64,000 bases of DNA from Clarkia xantiana subsp. parviflora (lineage: Eukaryota > Streptophyta > Magnoliopsida > Myrtales > Onagraceae). The stretch covers positions 1,468,001-1,532,000 of the forward strand of contig JAPTYO010000026.1 of the NCBI GenBank assembly GCA_036873135.1. Reading direction: 5' to 3'. A model generated the notes under the pieces. It ran no database searches and had not been told where the DNA came from. It worked only from the letters and a program-made list of their open reading frames with translations. The position numbers were made by a program, and so were the translations under genes. Of this stretch, positions 18,991 through 31,868 are shown one piece after another. The number at the start of each line of letters is the position of its first letter. Within the stretch, counting starts at the first letter, position 1.

Positions 18991-20869
18991 GGGCTCACCT
19001 TATCCTTATGCCTCTGTGTTTATCAGGTCAATCAACTAAAGACTATAATAGATTTCATTTAGGCTATCTATCTCATTTATTATTTCTTTCCATTTCTCCA
19101 CTTGAGGTCTTTCCAGTGCTTGCCAACAGTTTGAGCGGGGTTTTCACTTTGCTCAATGGGATACTCGCCTTTGACTCTCGTCTAGGCATTATGAGTCCCA
19201 CTAATTAGTCTGATCTTTTCTCCCACTCGGAATAACGCTTCTTATCGTAGCATCATTTTTATTGGGAATAATCCTCCCACTCGGAACAATGCTTCTTATC
19301 GGAGCATTGTTTCTGTTGGGAACAATAGCAGTGCTAGAACCTTGACATATAACTTCCCTATTACAACCTCTTGGTCTCGGGGTCTTACTTCTGAGATGCA
19401 TTCCTTGATCACTAGGATCTGGAACCAAGTATGGTTGGATCACTCCCACTTGGAATAATGGGTAATATAGGTAGTTGTGTCATTCCTGGTTCAGCAATTT
19501 TGACCATCAGGTTCGACTTGATTCGTCCCAACAGCAACAGTGATTACTTGTGGTAGGGTTTATTCCTCCCACTAGATTTACCATGTCATTACTTGAGTTG
19601 CTGGTTCAAATCTCTCCCACCCGAATTAAGTGGGACCTGATTGTCATCGTTATTCTGCTGTGTTTTGATCATGACTATGTTGATTGAAACTGTTCATGCA
19701 TTTGGAAAATTCGCCCTCTTAGTGATGTAATGTCTCATGTTCGACCACGGTACCATTTAATAATCCAAGCTGTAAACAGGTATTTTCTAAGAGTAACTGT
19801 CGTACTCTTGTCCTGAATACTAGTTTTATTGTGCAAATTAATGTCGCGTGGTGATACAATTTAACTCATTATCACCCATCAGCTATAATGGCGTCGTACC
19901 TTACCGATATTAATTGAAACATAGTTTTACATTTATGTGAATCATCTTTCATCATTCCATAGGGAACTTCATATAGAAATACTCCAACATTATGTATGTA
20001 TAAACCGTGTCTCTTGAAGTGTGTCATTTGATTTGAATGCCTAGCATGACATATCGTTCAAGGCTTCTGGAAGGAAAATCGTTTAACTGACTTGATTCTT
20101 CTTCGTTTGCCGACTTATCTCAGAGATTTTATCTATCTCCGAACTGAGCATCTTAGGTATTCACCTTATGTGTTAGTTGATACTTTACAAGGTCGATGTA
20201 GCTTACGTAGCTTACTTCACACCGATGTAAATGTTATCAGTAAGTCATATTTCCGAAGGAGTGCAAACGAAAATTCAGCACGTTATCATATAAACACTTC
20301 AATATTAAACTCATGTAATGAAACAATGTGTTCCATCTATCGAGGTCCACATGCGCGTTGCGCAATCTACTTTGGGGTTAAACCCTTGGTTAAATCGTTT
20401 CATTTCTGAATTTAATTCAATTTAATCAGTTTACAGTTTATTACTTTTCAATGGAGTGATAATAATAAAATAAGATTTATACTCGGTTCGTTCTTGGAAC
20501 TACGCAATCAATGGATTTGAAAAAAGACGCTTTGATTTAACTCAAATAATTAGATGTATGAAGTTGTTTGATTCAAATATATTCAATAGTTTAATTGTTT
20601 GGTTTCTATCACCCTTTCGGATCGATCTCGTTTCTAGCCGAGTCGATCAATTTTGATGAGCAGAACACATTCTGAATTGAATGGCAACTACTATATTCAA
20701 AATTCCGAAACAATAATAATTACCAAAATTCAAACAAAATACCGAATTAGCAAGAGAAATAATCACAATGGCAAATATTCCAGATTATTCACGAAACTTT
20801 AAGAGACAAAGGCAGAGCACTATGAGGAGATAAACGGGACATATATTGTACTTTTATCACTGGCGTTCA
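18991..20869 (-). other. Decayed linker and spacer of type 2 Copia (C2)
   Basis: 19201-19560 matches the integrase-RT linker of type 1 copies (IVPSG-type repeats; PRPRG motif). 19560-20870 aligns with C4 36626-37900 but has no intact ORF. An open antisense frame at 20092-20409 lacks ATG. Confidence 0.5.
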
Positions 20870-21484
20870 TCACACCGGCTTATCGTTTGAGGACCAAAAT
20901 GATGATCCTGTTTCCTCTGCATCTTCCCTTTCTCTCTTAGGGCCCTTTGGTTGTTTGCTTTCAACAAACATGGTCGTGATAAACTTAATTGATTTAATCA
21001 AGTAATCAAGCCCCTCGTCGTCGGCCAACCATGATAGAGGGTACTTCTGCGCAATACTGTATATCTTTCTCCAATTTGATCTCTCGTTCGTAAGATCTGA
21101 TGTGGGTTTTACACCTGCATCTTGGGAAATAAGGGCGACATACTCGAATAACACTTTCCTTGCTTCAGCTGCCTTTCCCCCACCGAAGCGGAGTTTTATG
21201 GCACACAAAAGTTGAAGAGCACTATGGTATAGTTTGAAGTCCTCTGCAACCTCTCTTTCCAGGTTTGCCAGTATCACCTTGCAAGCTCTCCGATCCCTAA
21301 AGCTCCTTAACTTATTTGGGTAAGCAAGGACGCCTTGTTCATTCACCAATGTTCTCCCCTTATTCACATCAATACACTTATGTATATCTTCAGCGAAAAT
21401 GAGTTTTCTCACATATCCACTCCATGCATCATAATCCTCGTCATCCAGATTGCAAGGCTCGTAGAAGCGAACCGATCCAGCCAT
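20870..21484 (-). CDS. Alternative gag-like protein of type 2 Copia, 204 aa, intact (C2)
   Basis: Seen: ATG 21484, stop at 20870, 204 residues, no zinc knuckle, basic/acidic tail (KREREDAEET). It sits where gag sits in type 1 copies, after the same leader. Line-up with the C3 gag by eye: DYDAWSGYVRKLI vs NYDS-S-RVSALL; a central A..I...L block before SALQL..AIKLRFGG; then W.KI..I....P.SW in both. Inferred: a strongly diverged UBN2-like capsid protein, giving a gag-only element that would borrow enzymes from type 1. Known parallel: non-autonomous plant LTR elements encoding only gag. The C4 copy carries a frameshift and a stop. No database search was possible, so the gag assignment is moderate; an unrelated captured host gene is the alternative. 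Confidence 0.62.
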   Translation of the reverse strand: MAGSVRFYEPCNLDDEDYDAWSGYVRKLIFAEDIHKCIDVNKGRTLVNEQGVLAYPNKLRSFRDRRACKVILANLEREVAEDFKLYHSALQLLCAIKLRFGGGKAAEARKVLFEYVALISQDAGVKPTSDLTNERSNWRKIYSIAQKYPLSWLADDEGLDYLIKSIKFITTMFVESKQPKGPKREREDAEETGSSFWSSNDKPV

Positions 21485-23555
21485 GAAAACTAACACTTTG
21501 ATGATCAGGCAAAATCAGGGAGACAATAATATTTTGATAAAGAATTGAATAAATCAAATATCTATTAAGATAGAATCCGGCAAATAATGATTCCGCAATC
21601 ATCTAAACCAACCGACCACCAGTAAACCAATGGAAGATGGCTGTGAAAGAGTTCACACTATCGTCGTCTTCTATCCAATAGATCAGTCTCTTAAAACGGT
21701 TTAATCGCAAATTACCGGAACGGGAATTTTAAAATAAGCATATCCGATCTTGGCTTTCCCAAGGCCCTTTTTGTTTTGGAAAAATCATTCCGATGAATTC
21801 ACTCATGCATACACAATTCTACAATCCATGCAAATTATCATATGCTAGTAACATCCATCATACCTACCACATACATGCTTACGCGTCATGCGTCTAATGT
21901 TTCGATGAACTCATGCTTGAATTTATAATTCTACTTTTAAGTAAATATCAAATGTAACCTCATCCTCAACATTCTAGCATACGTGTCAAACACGTAACAT
22001 TCACATCGATCATACATATTTGGCGACTAGTTTTCGGTTTTAAAATAATTTTAAACATTAGGGGCTGATTTGCAATTCATGCTTATATTCAATCATGCAT
22101 GATTCTAGACATGAGTCCTAAGCATTTCAACCATCACAGCATGTCTATTCTAGTGCGCATATCATATATTTAACTAGGGCTCCGCCCACAACATGTAATA
22201 TCCAGCTAGCTTGACTCAGTCAAGACAACAGTTCTAATCATGCATAAATATATATTGAATAATAAACAATTGCAATTCAGTTCTCTAATTTAACCAGTCC
22301 CAAAAACATGTTTCTCCGAGATCCATCCCCATAATCGAAATAAGGCATAAAGGTTAGCAACCCTATGAGCACTATGTAGTCCATTTCAAGGTTAAAAAAC
22401 ATTTGGATTTTAAAACTTGACCTCCCTATTTTAATTGACTTGAATTCGGTTTAGAAAACATTGTTCGGTTAAGTCAAATTCAGTCCGTTTTGGTCTGGTT
22501 CTGTTCAGAAAATCCGGTCCGGTCCGGAAAAAATCTAGTTTGGTCCGGTATTAAATTTAAAATTTGGTTCAGTCCGAACCGGTCCAAGAAAATAGGGTTC
22601 GGTTTGGTTCAACACTCAGAACCGGTTCGGTTAGATCCACTTAATTACCCTGATCCGATCCGACTCGAATAGGTCGATCCGATTGAGAAAATCCGGTTCG
22701 GTTTTATTTCATCCCGGTTTAACATATTGAACCGGCCCAATAATTAAAATTTAAAAGGTTGGGCGAAATGTTTAATTGTGGCCCAAGTAGGGTTTTATAT
22801 CCATTATAAAAATATTAAACTTAGCCACCAAGTAACATTAACTATATAAAATAATTTCCAATATTAATATATATATATTTCGGCCATTATATAATATGTA
22901 TATATTTATTGCTACGATTCTATCTTTAAGATTAAATCAATCAACAATATATATATATGAATATTTCGGCATAATATATATTACATATATTTTATTTATT
23001 GTCAATATCTTTAATTGGGAAACAACTAACTGACAATATATTTTCACAATCTTTTAGGTAACTAAATCTATCAATAATATCTTTAACCCTATTTAAATAT
23101 TTAGATATATTGATAGTGATATATATATATATATTTCTATATATTATTGTGAATCTATCATAATGTTCCTAATTATAGATATATTGTTACCTTAATTAAA
23201 AATTAAAATATGGTAAACAATATAATTAAAAATTCTGGCCGAAATTTATCCATTGGTAATTGAGAAATTAAAAATTTTAGCTTGTAATTTCAATTAGGGT
23301 TCGCAACAAACATAACATTAGGAACAAGTGGTCAAATTTTAATAAGATCTACAATCCAAAGTTTGATTTTGATTAGTATCATCTTTTTCTTGAAGATCAT
23401 GAACATCAATATAACCAAGAACATGAAAATTTGGGACCTATCATATAAACCCTAACATTCGAAACTTTTAAAATTTATTTAAAAAAAATAATTCGGTCCG
23501 AAATTTTTTTAAAATTTCAAGAATACCAATTTATCAAAATCATGAACTCCTAACA
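21485..23555 (-). other. Leader of Copia C2
   Basis: About 2 kb, AT-rich, with CCGGTT/AACCGG repeats at 22480-22740 and TA-rich simple repeats at 22870-23150. Homologous, inverted, to the C3 leader at 24441-26560. No gene. Confidence 0.7.
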
Positions 23556-23570
23556 CAGGCTCTGATACCA
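23556..23570 (-). other. Copia primer-binding site (C2)
   Basis: Minus strand TGGTATCAGAGCCTG, complementary to the 3' end of initiator methionine tRNA, immediately inside LTR L2. Confidence 0.9.
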
Positions 23571-23571
23571 C

Positions 23572-24000
23572 TGTTACATTACGGGGAGTAATCACTACGG
23601 AATCACAAAACATGGTATGTGCATGTAATCGAAATTACGCAACGGAATAGTTACACATACTTCAATAGTTACCGTAGTCTAATATCCTTTGTACGAGGGA
23701 GTTCTCGATCCACCGGACGGAACCCGTAGAGGTTCTTGTGAAAGAAGTCCTACGTGGTGTTAGCTCCACAGTAAAGCCTCAGAACAATTCTTGCCATGGG
23801 ACAGATCTTCGGAGAGTTGCTCGAAAGCAATTTGGCACACCCTTGGTGAAAGTATGGTTCGGCCGAAACTACTAGATGTGGGAGGAGGGTTTTCTCTCTA
23901 AAACACTCTTGTGAGGGAATTATGATTAACCCTAAAATATTCCCTAACGCCTCTTATTTATAGGAGGAGTAAAGTGGACAAAAGTCCACTTTACCCCCAC
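23572..24000 (-). repeat. Copia LTR L2, truncated, head-to-head with L3
   Basis: Carries the promoter half of the LTR up to the primer site. The first ~210 bp (U3 start) are missing. It ends at 24000 against L3 in the opposite orientation. Confidence 0.8.
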
Positions 24001-24440
24001 CGAAATATTAAGGTGGGGTAAAGTGGACTTTTGTCCTTTTTACTCCTATAAATGAGAGGTGTTAGGGAATATTTTAGGGTTAATCATAATTCGCTCATAA
24101 GAGTGTTTTAGAGAGAAAACCCTCATCCCACACCTACTAGTTTCGGTCGAACCATTGCCAACATCGAAGGTGTGCAAAATTGCTTTGGAGAAACTCTCCG
24201 AAGATTTGTCCCCGTGCCAAGAATTGATCTGAGGCTTTGCTGTGGAGGTAACACCACGTAGGGCTTCTTTCACAAGAACCTCTAGAGGTTCCGTCCGGTG
24301 GATCGAGAACTCCCTCGTGCAAATGATCTTGGACTACGGTAAACTGTTGAGGTATGTGTAACACTGCCGCTGCGTAATTTCGATTACTTGCACGTACCAT
24401 GTTTTGTGTTTCTGTAGTGATTACTCCCCGTAATCTAACA
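24001..24440 (+). repeat. Copia LTR L3, truncated, head-to-head with L2
   Basis: Starts within U3 at the same point where L2 ends, then runs through the TATA box (CTATAAATGAG, ~24047) to CCGTAATCTAACA. Followed by a damaged primer site (TGTTATCGGAGA, 24442-24453). Confidence 0.8.
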
Positions 24441-26582
24441 GTGTTATCGGAGACTGTGTTAGGAGTTCATGATTTTGATAAATTGGTGTTCTTGAAAATT
24501 TAAAACTTTGGACCGAAATTTTTAAAGAAGATTTTAAAAAGTTTCGAATTTTAGGGTTTTATGAGATAGGTCCGAAATTTTCATGTTCATGGTAAAGTTG
24601 ATGTTAATGATCTTCAAGAAAAAGATGATATTTATCAAAATCAAACATTGGATTGTAGATCTTATTAAACTTGATCTTAAATTTTGACCACTTGTTCATA
24701 ATTAGTGTTTGTGCCGAAAATTTTAATTATTTTTCAAGATAATTTTTTTAATTTCTTGGTCATTAAGCAATGAAATTTCGGCACATACACCTAAAATTAT
24801 TAAAATTATATTGTTTACCATATTTTAATTTTTAATTAAGGTAACAATATATCTATAATTGGGAACATAAGGATAGATTCACATTAGAATATATAGAAAT
24901 ATATAACTGTCAATATATCTAAATATTTAAATAGGATTAAAAATATTATTGATAGATTTAGTTATCTAAAAAGATTGAGAAAATATATTGCCAGTTATTT
25001 GTTTCCCTATTAAAGATATTGAAAATAAATAAAATATATATATTATATATTATGCCGAAATTTAATATAAATATATATATTGTTGATTGATTTAATCTTT
25101 AAGATAGAACTTAGAAATATATATATATATATATATGTTATATAATGGCCGAAATGTATATATATATATATATATATTTAATATTGGAGATTATTTTATA
25201 TAGTTAATGTTATTTGGTGACTAAGTTTAATATTTTTAATGGATTTAAAACCCTACTTGGGCCACAAGTAAACATTTCGGCCCAACATTTAAAATTTTAA
25301 TTATTGCGCCGGTCCAATATGTTAAACCAGGACGAAATTAAATCGAACCGGATTTTCTCAATCGGTTCGACCTATTCGGGTCGGGTCGGACCGGGGTAAT
25401 TAAGTGGATCTAACCAAAACCGGGTTTGAGTGTTGAACCGAACCCTAGTTTCTTGGACCGGTTCGGACCGAACTAACTTTTAAAATTTAAAACCGGGCCG
25501 AACTAGATTTTTGCCGAACTGAACCGGACTGGATTTCTGAACCGGACCAAACCGGACCAAAACATACTGAAATTGACTGAACCGAACAATGTTTTCTAAA
25601 CCGAATTCAAGTCAATTAAAATAGGGAGGTCAAGTTTTAAAATCCAAATGTTTTTGAACCTCGAAATAGACTACGCAGTGCTCATAGGGTTGCTAACCTT
25701 TATGCCTTGTTTCGATTATGGGGATGGATCTCGGAGATACATGTTTTTGGGACTGGTTAAATTAATGGGTTTAATTGCAATTGTTTATAATTCAATGTAC
25801 ATTTATGCATTATTAGAACTATTGTCTTGACTGAGTCAAGTTAGCTGGATATTACATGTTGTGTGCGGAGCCCTGGTTAAATATATGGTAAGCACACTAG
25901 AATGGACATGCTGTGATGATTGAAAATGCCTAGGATTCATGTCTAGAAGCTTGTGTGATTGAATATAAGCATGAATTGCAAATCAGCCCCTAATGTTTTA
26001 AATTATTTTAAAATCGAAAACCAGTCGCCAAATATGTATGATTGATGTAAATGTTACATGTTTGACACGTATGCTAGAATGTTGAGGATGAGGTTAAATT
26101 TGATAATTTACTTAAAAGTAGAATTATAAATGCAAGCATGAGTTCCTCGGAGCATTAGACGCATGACGCGTAAGCATGTTTGTGGTATGTATGATGAATG
26201 TTACTAGCATATGATAATTTGTATGGATTGTAGAATTGTGTATGCATGAGTGAATTCATCGGAATGATTTTTCCAAAACAAAAAATGGCCTTGGGAAAGC
26301 CAAGATCGGGTATGCTTATTTTAAAATTCCCGTTCCAGTAATTTGCGATTTAAACCAATTTTAACAAACTGATCTATTGGATAAAAGACAACAATAATGT
26401 GAACTCTTTCACAGCCATCTTCCATTGGTTTACTGGTGGTCGGTGGGTTTAGATGACTGAGGAATCACTATCTGTCGGACTCTATCTTAATAGATATTTG
26501 ATGTATGCAATTCTTTCTCAAAATGTTTGTCTCCCTGATTATGCATGATTATCATCGTGTTTAGTAACGAATTACAACATAG
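24441..26582 (+). other. Leader of Copia C3
   Basis: About 2.1 kb, AT-rich with (TA)n runs at 25040-25185 and a block of AACCGG motifs at 25360-25590. No gene supported. Confidence 0.7.
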
Positions 26583-27350
26583 ATGACAACATCTTGTGCT
26601 GATGAGCTTTTGAATGAGACAAACTATGACTCGTAGAGCAAGCGCGTCAGTGCACTGTTGGAGGACAATGACCTTTCAGGTCACATTGGGAAATCCATGA
26701 GCTACCCAGCAGCTGGTCTGACCAAGGACCTAGCATATGCCCATTTTAAGTGGGTGCAAGATGAAAGCGAAGGAGATTCTGCTGTTTTATATCTCTCAGG
26801 AATTCCATGATGAGTATGAGAACGTTCTGATTGCACAGGACATTTGGGATGCCCTCTTCCTAAAATATGGAAACGGCATGGCAGCAATCTTGCACCCACT
26901 CATACCTGCCTTGGAAGAAACCTTTAACAACTACAGCAAAAGTGTACTGGAAAAAGTATATGATCTCCTTAGCGTTTTGAAACCACTGGAGCCAGGTGGG
27001 TGAATGGGATAAAATTCAGGCCATTATCGGGGCCCTCCCGAATTCTTGGAGAGCAGCCAAGGCTTTACTGACTGCCATTAGTTCTGTGTTGGATCTTGTA
27101 TCGGTGTTGAAACTCATCGAGATGGAACAAGCTCTACTGAAACCAGTACCGGGACGAGCTGGACAAGGAAAGAGGAAGAGAATGAACAAAGGAAAGAAAC
27201 AACAAGATGTCGACAATAAAACGTTGACAAAGCCTAAACCTGGCAATCTCCGATTAAAATCAGAGATAGTTCGCGGGAACTCCAGTCCACGCCGAATAGG
27301 CGAAGTACAGGGTCCAGCAAATCACATCCTGAAAAGGTATGCAGCGTTGG
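26583..27350 (+). pseudogene. Copia gag (UBN2-like), broken, C3
   Basis: ATG 26583; TAG at the expected tryptophan of NYDxW, the same change as in C1; frameshifts near 26760 and 27000. Recognisable motifs are LLEDNDLSGHIG, ALPNSW and a basic KRKRMNKGKK tail. No CCHC knuckle visible. Confidence 0.8.
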
Positions 27351-27357
27351 TTATGAA

Positions 27358-28700
27358 ATGGAAGCTCTTGTTTCCACAACTCTCATGTTAACTGACTCAA
27401 ATCCTTCTTGGATTCATGACACAAGTGCGACGGACCACATAGCCAACGACAAAGGACTGTTCGCCATGTTTAGCCGATTGCCAAAGGATTCTAAGAGGAT
27501 ATACATTGGCGACAACTCACAAGTTGAAGTCATAGGAGTAGGGAACTGCAAATTGTCTATGCACTATGGCAGGACCATGCTACTTGAGAATGTTCTGTTT
27601 GCTCCTAGAATTCGTAGAAATGTTGTTTCTGTTTCCGCTCTTATGAATAATAATTACATTTTATCATTTGAGAAAAACTTTGTTCGTATTAATAAAGGCA
27701 ATCTCTTCTTTGGGCATGCCTATTCCTCTTATGGTCTCTTTATCATGGATCTGAATGGTAGCATAGATGCGAATAGAATGTATGCATTGTCTTCCAGGGA
27801 AGCAGAGACTTATGCAGCCAGATGACATGCGAGGCTGGGACACATAAGCTATGATAGGGTCCATTCATTAGCCTGAAGTGAGCTTTTTCCTGTTACCAGC
27901 AATGTGACTAAACTCACTTGCCGTGATTGTCTAGCTGGGAAATCCACCCGCAAACCATTTGGAGAAGCTCAACGAGCCGTATACCCAATGCAGTTGATTC
28001 ACTCCAACGTTTGTGGACCACTGAATGTATCCGCTAGGAATGGGAAACAATACTTCGTAACTTTCATTGACGACTATACCCGTTACGGATTTACTCATTT
28101 GATTACTCATAAATCTGAGGCAATAGATTGCTTTAAAAGCTTTCTAAATCTCGTAGAGAATCAACAGGAGTGGAAGGTCAAAACCTTACGCACTGATAGA
28201 GATGGAGAATATCTCTCTAATGAGTTTGATAAGTTGTGCAAAGAAAGAGGGATAGCCCATCAAACGACAATCCCCAACACACCACAGCATAATGGTGTGG
28301 CTAAACGTCGTAATCGAACTCTCCTGAACATGGTCAGAACCATGATGTCGCAAGCGCAATTACCTATCTCCTATTGGAGTGATGCGTTATTGACTGCCAC
28401 TCATACAGTAAACCTTGTCCTAACCAAAACGGTAGACACAACGCCCTATAAGCTATGGCATGGTAGAGAATTAAATCTTACATGATTGCGACCTTGGGGT
28501 TGCACTGCCTATACACATACGACTGAAAGTCGTTTCGGCAAGTTGGGACCCAGAGGACTAAAGTGTATCTTTAGTAGATATTCAGAGAACTCTTAAGGGT
28601 TACGTATTTGTGTCAGCTCAGGAAAACGGTGGCATGGTCGAACATTAATCCAAAGACGTGCCTTTTCTTGAGGACGAATTTCCAACGCTTGGAGAAATCA
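27358..28700 (+). pseudogene. Copia protease-integrase, broken, C3
   Basis: Protease motif altered to IHDTSATDH (D-T-S in place of D-S-G). TGA at 27823-27825 at the first tryptophan of the integrase zinc domain and another stop near 27873. The integrase core is then open at 27904-28485, with HSNVCGPL (catalytic D changed to N), TDRDGEYL and NGVAKRRNRT (catalytic E changed to K). The enzyme is therefore dead at several sites. Confidence 0.85.
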
Positions 28701-30794
28701 AAACAAATTAGGCATTGACATGACTAGAGCAGGATAACATTGATGATCAGGTCCCACTTACTTCGAGTGGTAGATTTGAACCAGCAACTCAAGTGAATGA
28801 CATGGTCAATGAGAATGGGAACATTTTCATTATAAATTCAGTGGGAGGAATAAACCCTACCACACTCACTGTTGCTGTAGAGACAAATCAAGTTGAACCT
28901 GATAATCATGTTATCGGACCAATACCACAACCACCGATACTACCCATTGTTTCCAGTGGGAGTGTGCCGACCAACTTGGTTCCAGGTCCTAGTGATCACG
29001 AAATTAATCTCGGAGATAGGATCCCGAGACCAAGAGGTCGACCAAGGAAGGTTGTTGGAGAAGGTTCGAGCACTGTACTTGTTCCCAATGAGAATGATGC
29101 TCCAGTCAGAATTGTTCCAAGTGGGAGTAATGTTCAAATTCAAGATGGGAACAGCCAGCCTAGACGTAGTCAAAGCAAAACTTCTCCTAAGAAGTATCCC
29201 ATCGAAAGAGGAGAAATTTTCACTCTAACATCTGTTGACGAACCTGTAACGGTTCAAGAAGCGTTGGAAGGACCTCAGGCAAATGAATGGAGGTATGAAA
29301 TGGAAGAAGAAATGTCATCAATGAAAGCCAATTCAGTATGGTCTTTAGTTGATTTACCTGATGGACGCAAGGCCATAGAAGCCAAGTGGGTTCTCAAATT
29401 GAAACTCACCGCTGATGGGAAGGTCGAGCGGTATAAAGCTCGACTTGTTGCGAAAGGATATACCCAACTTCATGGAGTGGACTTTGACGAACATACTCAC
29501 TAACTGTTCGTTACACCACAGTACGGGTCATTCTGGCCTTGGTCACATGTCTCGATCTCGAGCTACACCAAATGGATGTTAAGACCGCATTCCTCCACAG
29601 AAACCTGGAGGAAGAGATCTACATGGAACAACCGGAGGGTTTCATTACTCATGGTAACAAACGTAAAGTTTGTAAACTCCAAAGGGCCATATACGATCTT
29701 AAACAGTCGTCTCGGCAATGGTACCGCAGATTCCCCGAGGAAATCGTAGGAAACGGATTCGTGAATCTTCACGAGGATCCGTGCGTGTATTATAAGACCT
29801 ACAATGACATCTTAACCTTATATGTGGATGAAATACTCATTGCTGCAAACGACGTGAGTTTCATGACCAAGTCAAAGTCCTAGTTAGCATTTGTATTTGA
29901 GATGAAAGACATGGGAGAGGCCACGTATATCTTGGGCATTAAAATTGCTAGAGATCGGGCTACCCGAAAATTTTGTCTATCTCAGGAAGCCTATATCAAC
30001 ATGCTGTTGAAAAGGTTCAGATTACAGGATGCCAAACCCGTGGATACGCCGGTAGTATTTGGGTGCGCACTGTCAAAACGTGACGACCCCAAGAACCTGG
30101 CAGAGTGCGAACAGATGAAGGGTGCAGAGTATTTAAGCATGGTTGGTAGTTTGATGTACGCTATGCAATGCACCCGTCCGGATACTGTTACGCTCTGGGC
30201 CTAGTAGCACGTTTCCAATCAGATCCTGGAAATCAACATTTAAAGGCTGTAAAATGAATAATTCGTTATCTGAAAGGTACTACCGACTATGCTTTGTGCT
30301 ATGAGGGCGGGAAGTTAGAATTGACCGGTTCCAGTGACGCCGACCTTGGTGGCGATCCGGATGATCGTGAGTCCACTACAGAATGAGTATTTCTCCTTGC
30401 TAATGCCGCCATTTCATGGACGAGCAAGAAGCAAACCTGTGCCGTGCTGTCTACAATGGAATCGGGATTCGTAGCTCTCTCTAAGAATGCACATGAAGCA
30501 GTCTGGCTGAAAAGGCCTCTTACTGCGTTGCTTGGTGGTGAAGTCGGAAATAAACCTGTAAAGGTGATCTCTGACAGTCAGGCAGCTATTGCGGCAGTTA
30601 AGAATCCGAAGTACCATAGTAGGACCAAACACATTGATGTGAAATATTTCTATGCTAAATCGACGCTAGAAGACAATATAATCACTATGGAATACTTGTC
30701 CACTGATAATATGATTGCGGACCCATTAACTTAGCCACTACGCAGGGAGAAATTCAAAAAGCATGTAAAAGTGCTTGGATTACGTAGGGTTTAG
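28701..30794 (+). pseudogene. Copia RT-RNase H, broken, C3
   Basis: 28793-29503 is the linker plus RT N-terminus (AKWVLKLKL, YKARLVAKGYTQ). 29539-29883 has KTAFLH and LYVDEILIA (catalytic YVDD changed to YVDE). 29902-30204 has ATYILGIKI and PVDTPV. RNase H motifs run to TAG 30792-30794. At least three stops or frameshifts. Confidence 0.85.
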
Positions 30795-31868
30795 AAATGG
30801 CATGTATCTGTGATAAAATTTTGATATTATAATGTTACATTTCGTAAGCGAGAGAATTGAAACTGAGTTTATGATCAATCGACTTCATAATGTTTTGATT
30901 ACATCAAATTTACGATCTATAAACTGAGTCGTAAAAGGACGCAATCCTCTGCCAAAACTATGTCGAATGTGGGCCTTACCTAGTCACACAGGTATGGTCG
31001 TCTTGTGATGGAGGGAGGCCTCCACTATGCAAGGCTGGCTAAGAATCAGGGGGATAAACCTGATTGAGCAGAATGATTATCTATAGTCGAAGTAACTCGA
31101 CGTGATTGTTGTTCTACAGATCGCCGTGATGAACTTCGGTCGTCATAAATCCACATTCTGGGTCGGATGAAAATCTGTTATAGCATGATTGACATGTCTT
31201 ATTCCTGTTGACCCAAAAGGTTCAGGTATGCTATCAACGCGTACTTCATACTACGCGTACCATGTTCGACCACGGGGTCACTGCTCGGTTGTGATAGAAG
31301 AGAATCCTCGTGATTCTGGCGGGCATAAAATTCTTCACCTCGAGCGTGTGATTGATCCCGGGAGCCTTATGAAGAGGCACCCGAAGTATCCTCATGGACT
31401 CAGAACTCGTACCTAAGGTCAGGCTCAATGCTCGCTTCCCGACGTACGGGCGTAGTTCTGAACAAAAAGGCCCAGTGACCATGTCTATGGAAACATGTTG
31501 GGTTTGACTAAGGGTATGAGCGATGGGGATGGTCAAGTTCACCTGTAATTCACCGATTCTTGTATTCACTTGGTGGCCACCATTCGGATATTAGTTGAAG
31601 GTTGTGAATACTTGTACGGATGCCTTGGAGAAGTGTTCCTATGTGGAAACTAGGAAAATGGAGAATTATTAGTTGACCTAGGATACAGCGCGGTACAATA
31701 TATATAAATGTTGTTTATAACAGGTTGACTGGAGAAAAGGGAATCAACGATCTGCGGGGCTACAACACTCCTAACAGATGAGTAGCACGATGCCCGTCGT
31801 ATCCGCTGGTCGCACGGGAAACCTCGTATGAACTATTCGGAAGCACGGAGCAGATCAAAGCGGAGAGA
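30795..31868 (+). other. 3' non-coding region and polypurine tract of C3
   Basis: Homologous to the 3' regions of C2, C4 and C5. No gene supported. It ends with the purine run just before TGTTGATGCGG. Confidence 0.65.

Larger units (their letters stand above)
16597..23571 (-). mobile_element. Copia copy C2 (type 2, non-autonomous)
   Basis: Minus-strand order: truncated LTR L2, primer site, ~2 kb leader, 204-residue gag-like ORF, decayed spacer, broken RT-RNase H, ~1 kb 3' non-coding region, LTR L1. Protease and integrase are absent. It has the same layout as C4 (32535-41372), so type 2 is a replicated form, not a one-off deletion. Confidence 0.8.

Noticed and set aside
20092..20409. 105-codon antisense frame, open also in C4 (37118-37435)
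   Set aside because: Conserved in both type 2 copies but starts at TTG with no usable ATG; may simply reflect recent common ancestry of the copies.
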